64,000 nucleotides of DNA from Paenibacillus sp. DMB5 (GCF_001517085.1 NZ_LRAC01000140.1:162476-226475); one strand, 5' to 3'. Positions 44,401 to 54,671 are shown, counted from the first letter of the stretch. Made by a program: numbers and translations. The notes: generated from the sequence alone by a model not told the origin.

Positions 44401-46389
44401 TATTTACATCCGAATTTTTACCGTCAATCACTACCTGGTTCCGCCCGTTATTCTTTGCCTCATAAAGCGCCATATCCGCTCTGTAAAAGAGCGACTCCAC
44501 GCTTACCCGCTCATCCGTCCAGCTCCATTCTGCGATTCCGCAGGATACAGTGACCCGCGGCTCCGTCTCACCCATCACCCGCTTGCGGATCCGTTCAGCC
44601 ACGAACCGGGCCTGCTGGATACCAAGCTGCGGCAGATAAACCGCGAGCTCCTCACCGCCCCACCTCGCTGCTATATCACCTTGCCGGATGGAAGATTTGA
44701 CAATTTCACTTACCTGCTTCAGAATTTTGTCACCCTTCTGGTGACCGTATGTATCGTTCACCATCTTGAACTGATCGATGTCCACTACAACCAGTGTTCC
44801 GCAGAAGTCCTTTGTCTGCCGCTCCTTAATCTCTTCATCCAGGTAGTGACGGGCGTACAGGCCGGTCAAGCTGTCCCGGTTCGCCAGATAGCGAACCTCA
44901 GCATGCAGGCGGGCATTGCCGACAGCGAGTCCGATGTGGCCGGCCATCGCCTGCAGCAGACGGAAGCTGTCATAGGAGAAGTAATGCGGCTCGCGGTGAG
45001 TCAGCATAATCGCGCCCCGGACCTCTCCGCCCACATTCAGCGGAGTTGCAATCACCGACTGCGACTCCGTTGCGGTCATAAGCCGGGAAGAAACGCCTGC
45101 GGTATTGCTGTATTCTGATAAAATAAGCGGCTCACCCAGTGCATATACCTGCCCGCCCAGTCCCTTGCCTGTTTCGATGATCTCTCCGCGCAGCGCGGAA
45201 AGTTGCAGGCGATCGCTTCAAGCCCGCCCTTCTCTTCATTAAGGTGCAGTATACAGCAGTAATCGGCGCCGAACATCTCCAGCAGCTCTTCAAAGGCGTA
45301 TTGGAAAATGTCCCCGAGACGCAGACTCTGATTGAGGCGCTGGGTCAGCTCATTGCTCATGCGCAGCTCGCGGATCAGCTGGTTCGAGCGCTCATACAGC
45401 TTGGCGTTTTCGAAAGCTGTTCCTGCAGTATCAGCGATCATGGTCAGAAAACGGAGATCTACATCCGGGAAGGACGGCTTGTCCAGCATCATGTGAAATA
45501 CGCCGTATATCCCTTGCTTGCCGCCAAGCGGCAGGCCGATCTCTACAGAATTATTATCACGCCCGGCATGCAGAGACACGCGCCCGTCCTTGAATGCCTT
45601 TGCGCAGACATCGTCCATGCCCCAGCTCAACGGCAGCGGTTTGACCTGCGGGTGGGTGCTGCGGTGATCCTGGGACATAAACAGCTCCAGCCGCGCACCC
45701 GGATACATTGCCGATATGCTGTCGATCACCTCGGTCAGCACAGCGTTGACGTCAATGTTGTCGTGCATCCGCTGAACGATCTGGAACAGCAGGGATCGGC
45801 GGCTGCTTTCCCGCTCGGCATGCAGGTGGACGCCTGCCAGATCAGAGACAAATACATGCTCGAACCTGCGGTAAAAGCAGGTCTGGTAATGCATCGCCAT
45901 CGCTTCCGCCGTATGCCGTCCGCCCTGTTCGTATTGCTCAGCCGGCATTGCACAGCCAAGCAGGGCGAAGATTTCACCTTTGCTTCTGGTAAACACAGGG
46001 ATCACCAGCAGCTGCACCCCGGAACTGCCCGCCGGAACTTCTGGGGCGAATGTAACAGGCTCCCGTGAGTCTAGGCTGCCGGCTGCGCCCTTTTCCCACT
46101 CTGTTCTCCAGAGCCCGCTCTGCGCACCGGTTCCGTCAGCCGCTTCAATCCATTTTCCTCTATAGTTAAGCACACACCAATCCCACAGCTTCGCAAACGG
46201 AGGTACATTCAGCCCCCGCCATTCTCTGAAACTCTCTGCAAGCAACTGGCCTGCGTACGGGAAATCATAGGATACGATATCCGTCTCCCTCAGCCACGCG
46301 GCGGGATCACCTGGGTCTCCGCTTGATTGCATTGTGTCCTGCAACAGCATACGTGTATCTTTCTGAACGCATGCTTCCTGTTCCGACAT
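44387..46389 (-). CDS. GAF-GGDEF diguanylate cyclase, one frame break
   Basis: 667 residues after joining. Residues about 1-190 are unassigned, 190-340 and 360-500 look like two GAF-type sensor domains, and 510-660 is GGDEF. The signature is GGEEL, and an RQGD inhibitory-site motif (RxxD) lies exactly five residues before it, so product inhibition by c-di-GMP is expected. The frame breaks in the second sensor domain; adding one base at 45195-45198 gives NFPALRGEIIETGKGLGGQV. ATG 46389 has AAAGGGGAT upstream. No membrane helix, so a cytosolic sensor. Confidence 0.88.
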
Positions 46390-46558
46390 AACTAGGATCC
46401 CCTTTGCATCTCAAATTAAAATATATCCGATAACATCTAATTAGCTATATTTTACTCCCTTTCTTCCTGTAATGCATTATATTTTCCTAAAACCCGGGAT
46501 TTTTTTTAGGACCAAAGAACTAACGACAAAGATAGACAAAATCTTATAAAAGAAGAAC

Positions 46559-46586
46559 TTGACTTTGCCTGTTGTTTTCATATAAT
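46559..46586 (+). promoter_or_regulatory. Sigma-A promoter of rpsD
   Basis: TTGACT (46559-46564), 16-base spacer, TATAAT (46581-46586). This is the strongest plain sigma-A promoter in the window. Confidence 0.85.
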
Positions 46587-46592
46587 ATTTAT

Positions 46593-46781
46593 TGTTGAAC
46601 AAGACTGATAAGAAGTCTTACTTGGGCGTAACGTTGTGTCACCCTCACGCATCCCGTTACTGCCAGGGCAGCGGCTGAACTTCCCCGGCAGAGTGAAACC
46701 AAATACACGCTTTCACGAAGACGGTTGCGGCACAAATAGGCCCTACCATGAAATTTCAATTATAAAGGAGTCTACTTTAAT
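46593..46781 (+). promoter_or_regulatory. rpsD leader, probable S4 autoregulatory element
   Basis: A leader of about 190 bases with several GC-rich pairing segments lies between the promoter and the ribosome binding site (AAAGGAG). In B. subtilis, S4 binds the rpsD leader mRNA and represses its own synthesis; the same arrangement is likely here. The exact pseudoknot was not folded. Confidence 0.6.
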
Positions 46782-47381
46782 ATGGCACGTTACACCGGAC
46801 CTAAATTCAAACTCAGCCGCCGTCTGGGCATTTCCCTTAGCGGTACAGGCAAAGACCTGAAACGCCCTTTCCCTCCGGGACAGCATGGCGCTAACCAACG
46901 CAGAAAAGTAAGTAACTACGGAATGCAGCTTTTGGAAAAACAAAAACTCCGTCACATGTACGGTTTGGGCGAGAAGCAATTCCGCACATTGTTCTCCAAA
47001 GCTCAGAAGCTCCAGGGTATCGCGGGCGAAAACTTCATGTTCCTGCTCGAAAGCCGTCTGGACAACCTGGTTTACCGTCTTGGATTTGCTAACTCCCGTG
47101 CAGGCGCACGTCAGCTGGTAGCCCATGGCCACGTAACTGTAAACGGCAAAAAAGTCGACATCGCTTCTTACCGTGTAAGCGTTGGCGATGTAATCGGTCT
47201 TCGCGAAAGAAGCCGTTCCATGAAGTCCATCAAGGAAGCTCTGGAAAACCGCAATCACCTTCCAGCTTACCTGGAATATGCTGATGCAGCATTCGAAGGC
47301 AAATATGTTCGTTTGCCAGAACGCGCCGAGCTGTCCCAGGATATCGATGAAAAGCAAATCGTCGAGTTCTACAACCGTTAA
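46782..47381 (+). CDS. rpsD: 30S ribosomal protein S4
   Basis: 199 residues: N-terminal arm without zinc Cys (C-minus form), then the S4 RNA-binding domain (RLDNLVYRLGFANSRAGARQLV, HGHVTVNGKKVDIASYRV). S4 nucleates 30S assembly on 16S rRNA and regulates its own mRNA. It is a single-gene unit with its own promoter, leader and terminator, as in Bacillus. Confidence 0.98.
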   Translation: MARYTGPKFKLSRRLGISLSGTGKDLKRPFPPGQHGANQRRKVSNYGMQLLEKQKLRHMYGLGEKQFRTLFSKAQKLQGIAGENFMFLLESRLDNLVYRLGFANSRAGARQLVAHGHVTVNGKKVDIASYRVSVGDVIGLRERSRSMKSIKEALENRNHLPAYLEYADAAFEGKYVRLPERAELSQDIDEKQIVEFYNR

Positions 47382-47394
47382 GATTGGTTCGATC

Positions 47395-47426
47395 AAAGCC
47401 TCCGGTTCTCCGGAGGCTTTTTTTGT
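47395..47426. terminator. Terminator between rpsD and tyrS
   Basis: AAAGCCTCCGG-TTCT-CCGGAGGCTTT perfect stem followed by TTTTTG on the plus strand. A weaker T-run on the minus strand (AAAGCC preceded by TTGATC) means it mainly serves rpsD. Confidence 0.88.
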
Positions 47427-47432
47427 AGTCTT

Positions 47433-48686
47433 CTACATCAGATTCAGCCTGGCGAACTTGCGCTTTCCTACCTGAATAATATCCCCATCCTGCGGACTGA
47501 CCTCTACAGCCTGCTCCTCCAGCCTTATTCCATTAAGCTTCACTGCCCCCTGCCGGATGCTGCGTCTGGCCTCACTATTTGTCTCCGCAAAACCGAGCAG
47601 CGTCAGCAGCCTAACCAGCTTAAGGGTACCGTTCTCCAGCTCTGCGGCAGCAAGGCTGTAGGTATCTATCTCCTCCGGCAGCGCACGCTGTTGAAAGACC
47701 GTAACAAAATGCTGCTGTGCGGACTCTGCCGCTTCTGCCCCATGGTACATCCGGACCAGCGTATGGGCCAGACGCATCTTCACATCCCGCGGATGGGCAG
47801 TTCCTGAATCCAGGCTCCGCTCCAGCGCCGCCAGTTCCTCATTACTGAGATCGGTCGCCATTTCGAAGTATCTCAGCATCAGCTCATCCGGCACAGACAT
47901 TGTTTTACCGTACATTTCATCCGGTGCTTCATCAATGCCTATGTAGTTGCCCAAGCTTTTGCTCATCTTCCTGACCCCATCGAGGCCTTCAAGCAGCGGC
48001 ATAAGGACAACAGCCTGCGGCTCCGCCCCGTATTCCTTTTGCAGGGTACGGCCCATAAGAATATTGAACTTCTGGTCTGTGCCGCCGATCTCGATATCCG
48101 TACTGTTCACCACCGAATCCATTCCCTGCATAAGCGGGTAGAAGAACTCATGCACACTGATTGCCTGCCCGGCCTGGAACCGCTTGGTAAAATCATCCCG
48201 CTCCATCATCCGCGCCACCGTTACTTTTGCCGCCAGATTGACAACCTCAGCAAAGTCCATGGGAGTTAGCCAATCCGAATTGAGAAGCAGGCTGGTTTTA
48301 TCCGGATCAAGAATTTTGAAAATCTGCTGCCGGTAGGTTGCCGCATTGCGCTGAACTTCCTCCTTGCTGAGCTGTTTTCGCGTCTCGGATTTGCCTGTAG
48401 GGTCTCCGATCATTCCGGTAAAATCCCCGATAATCAGCTGCACCTGATGACCGTACTGCTGAAACTGGCGCAGCTTGTGCAGAACAACAGTATGCCCGAT
48501 ATGAATATCAGGTGCCGACGGATCAAGCCCCAGCTTAATGTTGAGCGGCACCCCCGTTCCCACTGACTTCACCAGCTTGGTTTTCAGTTCCTCCACCGGC
48601 ACGATTTCCGCTGCACCGCGAACGGCCGTTTCCAGCTGGCACTCCACCTCCCGCTGCTGCGCAGGGGTCAAATCTTCCCAATTCAT
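47433..48686 (-). CDS. tyrS: Tyrosyl-tRNA synthetase
   Basis: About 417 residues. Class I motifs PDIHIGHTVVL (HIGH) and KMSKS (VRKMSKSLGNY); the C-terminal S4-like tRNA-binding domain covers about residues 350-417. ATG 48686 (MNWEDLTPAQQ) has AGGAGG ideally placed. An in-frame start at 48740 falls in the leader and is rejected. Expression is controlled by the T-box leader upstream. Confidence 0.97.
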   Translation of the reverse strand: MNWEDLTPAQQREVECQLETAVRGAAEIVPVEELKTKLVKSVGTGVPLNIKLGLDPSAPDIHIGHTVVLHKLRQFQQYGHQVQLIIGDFTGMIGDPTGKSETRKQLSKEEVQRNAATYRQQIFKILDPDKTSLLLNSDWLTPMDFAEVVNLAAKVTVARMMERDDFTKRFQAGQAISVHEFFYPLMQGMDSVVNSTDIEIGGTDQKFNILMGRTLQKEYGAEPQAVVLMPLLEGLDGVRKMSKSLGNYIGIDEAPDEMYGKTMSVPDELMLRYFEMATDLSNEELAALERSLDSGTAHPRDVKMRLAHTLVRMYHGAEAAESAQQHFVTVFQQRALPEEIDTYSLAAAELENGTLKLVRLLTLLGFAETNSEARRSIRQGAVKLNGIRLEEQAVEVSPQDGDIIQVGKRKFARLNLM

Positions 48687-48721
48687 ACCATGTCCTCCTT
48701 CAAATTGTCCCAGTTGAATGC

Positions 48722-49014
48722 AAAAAGAGCCTCTGCTCATCCCTAAAGGGACGAGCAGACGGCTCGCGGTACCACCCTAATTAAAGATCCCCGCCATGAG
48801 AGAAGCAGCAGCAGATCCTTCACTTCATTATCATAACGGGTATGCCCCGGTTCCGGACTACTGGCAGGCCTCCAAAGCACCCGTGTTCCTCCGGACAGCT
48901 CCAGACTGTAATTCAAAGGGGCCTGGTGCCGGTTCGCACCACCCACCGGCTCTCTGAAACACATGGCTTACCTTCTACTGATGTCCTTCAACGCTTTTGT
49001 CCGTATCCAATTTA
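48722..49014 (-). promoter_or_regulatory. Tyrosine T-box riboswitch of tyrS
   Basis: Minus-strand leader of about 290 bases. The T-box motif AGGGTGGTACCGCG lies at 48765-48778 and is followed by the terminator GAGCC.TCTGCTC...GAGCAGAGGCTC plus TTTTT (48722-48764). Upstream, stem-I elements (AGAGAGCCGGTGGGTGGTGCGAACCGGC region at about 48925-48955) are visible. A TAC (Tyr) triplet at 48908-48910, 130 bases before the T-box, is the likely specifier. Uncharged tRNA-Tyr would stabilise the antiterminator and turn tyrS on. Confidence 0.9.
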
Positions 49015-49020
49015 AGTAAT

Positions 49021-49050
49021 TTTATACCATGTAAGGATTCTAAAAGTCAA
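49021..49050 (-). promoter_or_regulatory. Sigma-A promoter of the tyrS leader
   Basis: TTGACT (reverse of 49045-49050), 18-base spacer and TATAAA (reverse of 49021-49026). The predicted start opens the T-box leader. Confidence 0.75.
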
Positions 49051-49102
49051 CAGTTCCTTAAACTTACTTTCCGGCAGAAGCGCATTCAAAACCGGCAAAT
49101 TG

Positions 49103-49111
49103 TGCTATAAT
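49103..49111 (+). promoter_or_regulatory. Extended -10 promoter of the PBP gene
   Basis: TGCTATAAT, a TGN extension plus a perfect -10, lies 29 bases before ATG 49140. The -35 is weak (TTCAAA). The AAAAGGAGGA ribosome binding site at 49121-49130 follows. Confidence 0.6.
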
Positions 49112-49139
49112 AGTTCCGTTAAAAGGAGGATTATCGTCG

Positions 49140-52073
49140 ATGGTTGAGGAGAAAAAGAAGAAGACCGCAAAACAGCGTCCCCCGCGCAGATCCTGGCTCC
49201 GCAGGTTCGGTTCAGTCGTAAAATGGATGTTCATACTCGGCATCCTGGGCCTTCTGTTTGCCGGCGGTGCCGTGGCAGGCTATGTCACTTCGATTGTGAA
49301 GGACGATCCTGTACGCTCAGAGGAATTGATTCAGCAGCAGGTCAGCCAGAACGCCATTACCGGCTTTGCTTATTTCCGTGACGGACAGCCGATAGGCCAG
49401 CTCCGTACCGAAGAAGACCGCAGGCTTATTGAATTTAATGATATTCCGCAGCTGGTGATCGATGCCGTTCTCGCCATTGAGGACAACAATTTCTACGAAC
49501 ATGTAGGAATTGATTTCAGCAGCACCCTGCGTGCCGTCAAGCAGAAGCTGCTTAACGAGTCCGTCCAGACCGGGGGCAGCACCCTGACCCAGCAGCTGGC
49601 CAGACGTGTATTTCTTAACCTTGACCGCACAGAAGACCGTAAGGTCAAGGAGATTTTACTGTCACTGCGCCTGGAGCGTTTTTTATCCAAACAGGAAATC
49701 CTTACAGCCTACCTTAACAAGGTTCCCTTCGGAAACGGCTCCAATGGCTACAATGTTTACGGTATCAAGGCAGCAGCCAAAGGAATATTCGGGCTGGATG
49801 ATCTCGACAAGCTCAATGTCGCTCAAGCCGCTTACCTGGCCGGGCTTCCCCAGCTTCCCTCCAAGTATTCCGCCTTCAACGGCGTAGGTGAATTCAACGA
49901 GACGGCCTTCGGCCGGGCCATGGAGCGCCAGAAGCTTGTGCTGCGCCGGATGCTTGAAGAGAACAAAATCACGACATCACAGTACAATGAAGCGCTGCAG
50001 TTTGATATCCAGGCTTCTCTGGCTCCGCATACGAAGAAAGCTTATGCCACCTTCCCTTACCTGATGCTGGAAACAGAGCGCAAGGCAGCGGAAATTCTGC
50101 TGTCCCTCAATGAAGACAAGAATGATACAGAAAGCACGGAGGGCGCTGAAGGTTCAACAGCCTCCGGCAACGACACAGTCCTGCTTGAGGAAGCACGTCA
50201 GCAGCTGATGACCGGCGGTTACCGCGTATACACCACAATTGACAAAAAAGTATACAGCGCCATGCACAGCATTTCGGAAGACAGTGATAATTTTACGAAG
50301 GACAGTGAATCAAGAGGCAAGGAACAAACGGCCGGTATGCTGATCGACAACAAGACCGGGGCCATCCTTGGAATGATAGAGGGCCGTGATTTTAATATTG
50401 AACAGATGAACTATGCCACGCAGATGATCCGTCAGCCGGGTTCTACCATGAAACCGATCGCAGCCTACCTGCCTGCGCTCGACAGCGGTCTGATCCAGCC
50501 GGCCAGCATCCTGGACGATGCCCCGATTATCCTGAAGGACGGCACCAAGGGCTTTCATATTCCAAAGAATGCCAACAACCGCTATCAGGGGCTTGTTACG
50601 GCCCGTTACGCTCTTAACAAATCACTCAATCTGCCGGCTCTGAAGCTGTTTAACGACAAGGTCGGCATTGAAGAATCCTGGGCTTTTACCAAGAAGCTGG
50701 GGATAACCACTATTCAGGATGATGATTACCATGCGCAGACCGGGGTTATCGGCGGTCTCCGCTACGGAGTATCCGTCGAGGAATTAACGAACGCCTATTC
50801 TTCAATCGGCAACAACGGCGCTTTTAATGATGCCTACATGATTGAGAAGATCGTCGATTCCCAGGGCAAAATCATTTACCAGCATAAAGTGAATCCGGAG
50901 CAGGTGTTCTCTAAGCAGACGGCTTATCTGATGACAGACATGCTGCGGACTGTCATTACAGAGGGTACAGCTTCCACCGTAAAAAGCACTTACAAACACT
51001 TCAAGGAAGTGCCGATTGTCGGTAAAACCGGTTCCACTCAAAACTATGGCGATGTCTGGTTCATGGGTTACACACCAGATGTAACACTCGGCATGTGGGT
51101 CGGCTACAAGGAGCAGATCAACACGCTTCAGGGCGATACCCAGAAGCGGCAGGCCCAGACACTGTGGGCCAAGGTCATGAACGCCGTAATCGACAAGCAG
51201 CCGGATCTGTTTGTAACCAAGGAGTTCGCTCAGCCTGAAGAGATAGTCAAGAAGACGGTCTCGGCATACAGCGGCAAGCTGCCGACTGATCTGACCGATA
51301 AGTTTACAACAGACCTGTTTAATGCCAAATATGTGCCGCAGGGCAGTGATGACGGCATCTCCAAAGCTAAATACATTACCTACAATGGTGTGAACTACCT
51401 GCCGCTCGAAGGTACACCAGACGATTTCCTCAAGGAGAAGATCGTCGTCAAGCGGGAGAAGCCGATTCAGGATCTCATCAAGGAGCTGCAGGCAGCCTTC
51501 GAGGGGATGAAGGAGCATGAATCGCTGCAGTATTATCTGCCTGCGGATGCCAAAACCGACTTCCCGACCGAGGTTGACCCGCGTGTCGATGATGGTACGG
51601 CTCCTTCACCTCCCGGCAATGTCAGTGTCTCCTATAGCACAGGTAAGGCTGTCATTTCATTTACCGCAAGCGGCTCGCCGGATGTTGTAGGCTACCGCCT
51701 GTACCGTTCCCTGAACGGAGGCGCCTTCCAGAAGCAGGCGGTCATTTCTGCAGGCGAGAGCACCGTCTTCAAACCGGGCACACCGCAGAATGTCAACGCC
51801 ACCTTCTATGTCACAGCTGTGGACGTAGCAGGGCATGAGACAGCTTCAGGCAGTGTTGCCGGCGGCGCTGCCCCGACACCAGAGCCGACGCCAACCCCCG
51901 ATATCCTTCCGGGAGCAGAGGCTACACCTGAAGGCGGCCAGCCGTCTGACGGTACTGTAGAAGATCCAGGTATGATCATCATAGAATCGCCGGGCAGCGA
52001 AGAAGTACCTACCGGCGGCGTTAACAACGCAACCGGCGGCAACAGTAATGCCGGCTCCGGCAATGCCCAATAA
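49140..52073 (+). CDS. ponA: Class A penicillin-binding protein PBP1A/PonA with FN3 domain
   Basis: 977 residues. A basic cytoplasmic start and one membrane helix (about residues 30-50) precede the GT51 glycosyltransferase (EDNNFYEHVGIDF, GGSTLTQQLARRVF, about residues 95-270), then a transpeptidase with SxxK (GSTMKP), and KTGST (about 615). A fibronectin type III repeat lies near residues 820-910, and the end is a Pro/Thr and Gly/Asn-rich tail. It polymerises and cross-links peptidoglycan in the envelope. B. subtilis PonA also has a C-terminal FN3. Single-gene unit with terminator. Confidence 0.95.
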   Translation: MVEEKKKKTAKQRPPRRSWLRRFGSVVKWMFILGILGLLFAGGAVAGYVTSIVKDDPVRSEELIQQQVSQNAITGFAYFRDGQPIGQLRTEEDRRLIEFNDIPQLVIDAVLAIEDNNFYEHVGIDFSSTLRAVKQKLLNESVQTGGSTLTQQLARRVFLNLDRTEDRKVKEILLSLRLERFLSKQEILTAYLNKVPFGNGSNGYNVYGIKAAAKGIFGLDDLDKLNVAQAAYLAGLPQLPSKYSAFNGVGEFNETAFGRAMERQKLVLRRMLEENKITTSQYNEALQFDIQASLAPHTKKAYATFPYLMLETERKAAEILLSLNEDKNDTESTEGAEGSTASGNDTVLLEEARQQLMTGGYRVYTTIDKKVYSAMHSISEDSDNFTKDSESRGKEQTAGMLIDNKTGAILGMIEGRDFNIEQMNYATQMIRQPGSTMKPIAAYLPALDSGLIQPASILDDAPIILKDGTKGFHIPKNANNRYQGLVTARYALNKSLNLPALKLFNDKVGIEESWAFTKKLGITTIQDDDYHAQTGVIGGLRYGVSVEELTNAYSSIGNNGAFNDAYMIEKIVDSQGKIIYQHKVNPEQVFSKQTAYLMTDMLRTVITEGTASTVKSTYKHFKEVPIVGKTGSTQNYGDVWFMGYTPDVTLGMWVGYKEQINTLQGDTQKRQAQTLWAKVMNAVIDKQPDLFVTKEFAQPEEIVKKTVSAYSGKLPTDLTDKFTTDLFNAKYVPQGSDDGISKAKYITYNGVNYLPLEGTPDDFLKEKIVVKREKPIQDLIKELQAAFEGMKEHESLQYYLPADAKTDFPTEVDPRVDDGTAPSPPGNVSVSYSTGKAVISFTASGSPDVVGYRLYRSLNGGAFQKQAVISAGESTVFKPGTPQNVNATFYVTAVDVAGHETASGSVAGGAAPTPEPTPTPDILPGAEATPEGGQPSDGTVEDPGMIIIESPGSEEVPTGGVNNATGGNSNAGSGNAQ

Positions 52074-52085
52074 GATATCAAACAC

Positions 52086-52130
52086 AAAGAAACACCGGTT
52101 CCCGCTGAATGCAGGAACCGGTGTTTCTTT
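52086..52130 (+). terminator. Rho-independent terminator after ponA
   Basis: AAACACCGGTTCC and GGAACCGGTGTTT form a 13-bp stem with an 11-base loop, followed by CTTTG. The reverse strand also has T-rich sequence, so it may block acsA read-through too. Confidence 0.85.
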
Positions 52131-52146
52131 GTATCTTCCTATCGGA

Positions 52147-53867
52147 TTAATCCTCAATGGTGGAGAGGTCGCCTGCCGGAAGCTGCAGCTCCCAGGCCTT
52201 CAGCACGCGGCGCATAATTTTGCCGGAACGGGTCTTGGGCAGTTTCTCTTTGAACTCAATTTCACGGGGGGCAGCATGCGCAGACAGCCCTGCTTTGACA
52301 AAGGCCGCAATCTCATCCTTCAGCTCTGCAGTCGCTGTATAGCCTTCTCTGAGCGATATAAAAGCCTTTATAATCTCTCCCCGCAGCAAATCGGGCTTCC
52401 CGATAACCCCTGCCTCAGCCACGGCAGGGTGCTCTACCAGCTTGCTCTCCACCTCAAAGGGGCCGATGCGCTCCCCTGAGGAATTGATTACATCATCGAT
52501 CCGGCCCTGGAACCAGAAATACCCGTCCTCGTCCATATAAGCAGAATCACCGGAGATGTACCAGCCGGGTATCCGGAAGTATTCATCGTATTTAGCCTGG
52601 TTGTTCCAGATCTTCGCCATCATGGAAGGCCAGGGCGTACGGATCGCCAGATTACCCATCGAATACGGCGGCAGCACATTACCCCTGTCATCGAGAATGG
52701 CTGCCTCAATGCCTGGCAGCGGGCGTCCCATGGACCCCGGCTTAATATCCATCCCGGGATAATTGCAGATCAGCTGGGCTCCGGTTTCAGTCATCCACCA
52801 CGTATCATGAATACGCTGATGGTAGACTTTATCGCCCCAGCGTACCACCTCCGGATTAAGCGGCTCTCCTACTGACAGCACATGCCTGAGGCTGCCAGAT
52901 CGATTCCGGCAAGGCTGTTCTCCCCTGCACCCATCAGCATGCGGAATGCTGTAGGCGCACTGTACCAGACGGTGACAGCGAAGCGCTCAATCGTTCTGTA
53001 CCAGTCTCCCGGACTGAAGCGTCCGCCCCGCACCACATTGGCAACACCGTTCAGCCAGGGCGCGAAAATTCCGTAAGAGGTGCCGGTAACCCATCCGGGG
53101 TCTGCGGTACACCAGTAGATATCATCTGGCCGCAAATCCAGCACAATTTTGCCTGTATAATAATGCTGGATCATCGCTCTCTGTACATGGTAGACCCCTT
53201 TGGGCTTCCCGGTAGAACCGGAGGTATAATGCATAATGAGGCCATCCTCCAGGGTAAGCCATTCCGGCTCCAGTTCCGCCTTCGCTGCCGCCATCTCCGC
53301 CTCATAGCTGATGATTCCCTGCTCCTCTACGTCCCCGCCAACTACTATAATATGCCGGAGTGCAGGCAGCTCCTCCCGTCTCACCCGTTTCAGCAGCTCC
53401 GGTGTAGTCACCAGAGCAACCGCACCGCTGTCCTCCAGCCGGTCTTTTACAGCTGTCTCCATAAACGCCTCGAACAGCGGCCCTGCCACTGCCCCAACCC
53501 TGAGGACACCGAGCAGGCTGAAATACAGCTCCGGGCTGCGCGGCATAAAAATAAAAACACGCTCTCCCTTGCCCACGCCGTATTTGCGCAGAACATTACC
53601 AAAACGGCTGGAATGTTCCTGGAGGTCAGCGAAGGTATACCGCTCTTCCCGGGACGAATCGCTGTAGATCAGGGCAGTGGATCCACCACGTCCTTCCGAG
53701 ACATGGCGGTCAATCGCTTCATGGGCCATATTCACCTTGCCGGTGTGATACCAGGAAAAAGTCCGCTCTACATCCTCCCACCGGAATTGCTGCACTGCCA
53801 GGGTATAATCCTGCATATTAGCATGTTCTACACGGCCCGGCAAAATTTCATCGTGGACTTGCCCCAT
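52147..53867 (-). CDS. acsA: Acetyl-CoA synthetase AcsA, one frame break
   Basis: 573 residues after joining (B. subtilis AcsA 572). Makes acetyl-CoA from acetate, ATP and CoA through an acetyl-AMP. Motifs: P-loop YTSGSTGKPKGV, WWMTETG, YISGDSAYMDEDGY and the C-terminal KTRSGKIMRR whose Lys is acetylated by AcuA in Bacillus. The frame breaks after IDLAAS; adding one base at 52887-52891 gives RHVLSVGEPLNPEVV. It is divergent from acuA with a candidate cre between them. Confidence 0.93.
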
Positions 53868-53979
53868 TACTCTTGCCTCCCCTGCTGGATTGATTTAAGC
53901 TTGAAAAGCGGGAATTCTTTAACCCGCCAACTGTCAATGCGATAATTGTGAATATTTTATGTCGGAATCAGTATAACAC

Positions 53980-53993
53980 AGTAAGCGATTTCA
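53980..53993. promoter_or_regulatory. Candidate CcpA binding site (cre) between acsA and acuA
   Basis: AGTAAGCGATTTCA differs from the cre consensus TGWAARCGNTTNCA only at its first base. In B. subtilis, acsA and the acu operon are divergent and repressed by CcpA, and ccpA itself lies only 1.5 kb away here. Confidence 0.6.
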
Positions 53994-54028
53994 TTCCATA
54001 ATTTAGTTAGACGGAAGGAGCCCGGTAC

Positions 54029-54660
54029 ATGGAGCACTGTAAAATCCCAGTCTCGCACACCCTCCTGCATAACAATAGCCTAATCACCGTGAGCGGCCCT
54101 GTGTCTTCAACCTTTTTGCACAGCCTCACTATTCATCCCGATCTTGATGCATTCCGCAAACCGCATGAGCAGCTGGAGGCCCTAATAGAAATCAGCGAAT
54201 TATCTGAAGGCCGGGTAATTGCCGCCGTCTGTGACCAGATCCTGGTTGGTTATGTCACTTTTCATTATCCGGATGAGCTGGAGCTGTGGTCACAGGCCAA
54301 TATGCCTGATCTGATTGAACTGGGGGCAATAGAGGTAGCCGATGGTTACAGGGGGAGCGGACTTGGCAGGCAGATGCTTGCCTCCGCTTTTGAGAAGGAA
54401 CAGCTGGAGAATTACATTGTGTTCACTACAGAGTACTACTGGCACTGGGACCTTAAAGGCAGCGGTCTGGATGTATGGGCATACCGGAACATGATGGAAA
54501 AGCTGATGAAATCTGTGGGGATGGTCTGGTATGCACCGATGATCCGGAGATTTGCTCACATCCGGCCAACTGCCTGATGGTCCGGATCGGCAGCAGGGTG
54601 CCTTTGTCCTCCCAGGAGACCTTTGACAGAGTCCGCTTCAGGCAGCGTTTTATGTATTAG
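54029..54660 (+). CDS. acuA: Protein acetyltransferase AcuA, one frame break
   Basis: 210 residues after joining, exactly the B. subtilis length. GNAT enzyme that acetylates and inactivates AcsA. Seen: DLIELGAIEVADGYRGSGLG (acetyl-CoA loop) and TEYYWHWDLKG. The frame ends early at 54577 but the neighbouring frame carries the expected end (DDPEICSHPANCLMVRIGSRVP to RFMY). One base added near 54534 joins them as WYATDDPE. AAGGAG precedes ATG. The acuB and acuC genes do not follow; mtnN converges from the other side. Confidence 0.92.
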
Positions 54661-54671
54661 CCGATTAATCT

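Noticed and set aside
46743..47396. 217-codon minus-strand ORF across rpsD
   Set aside because: Complete antisense of rpsD; no ribosome binding site and no family resemblance.
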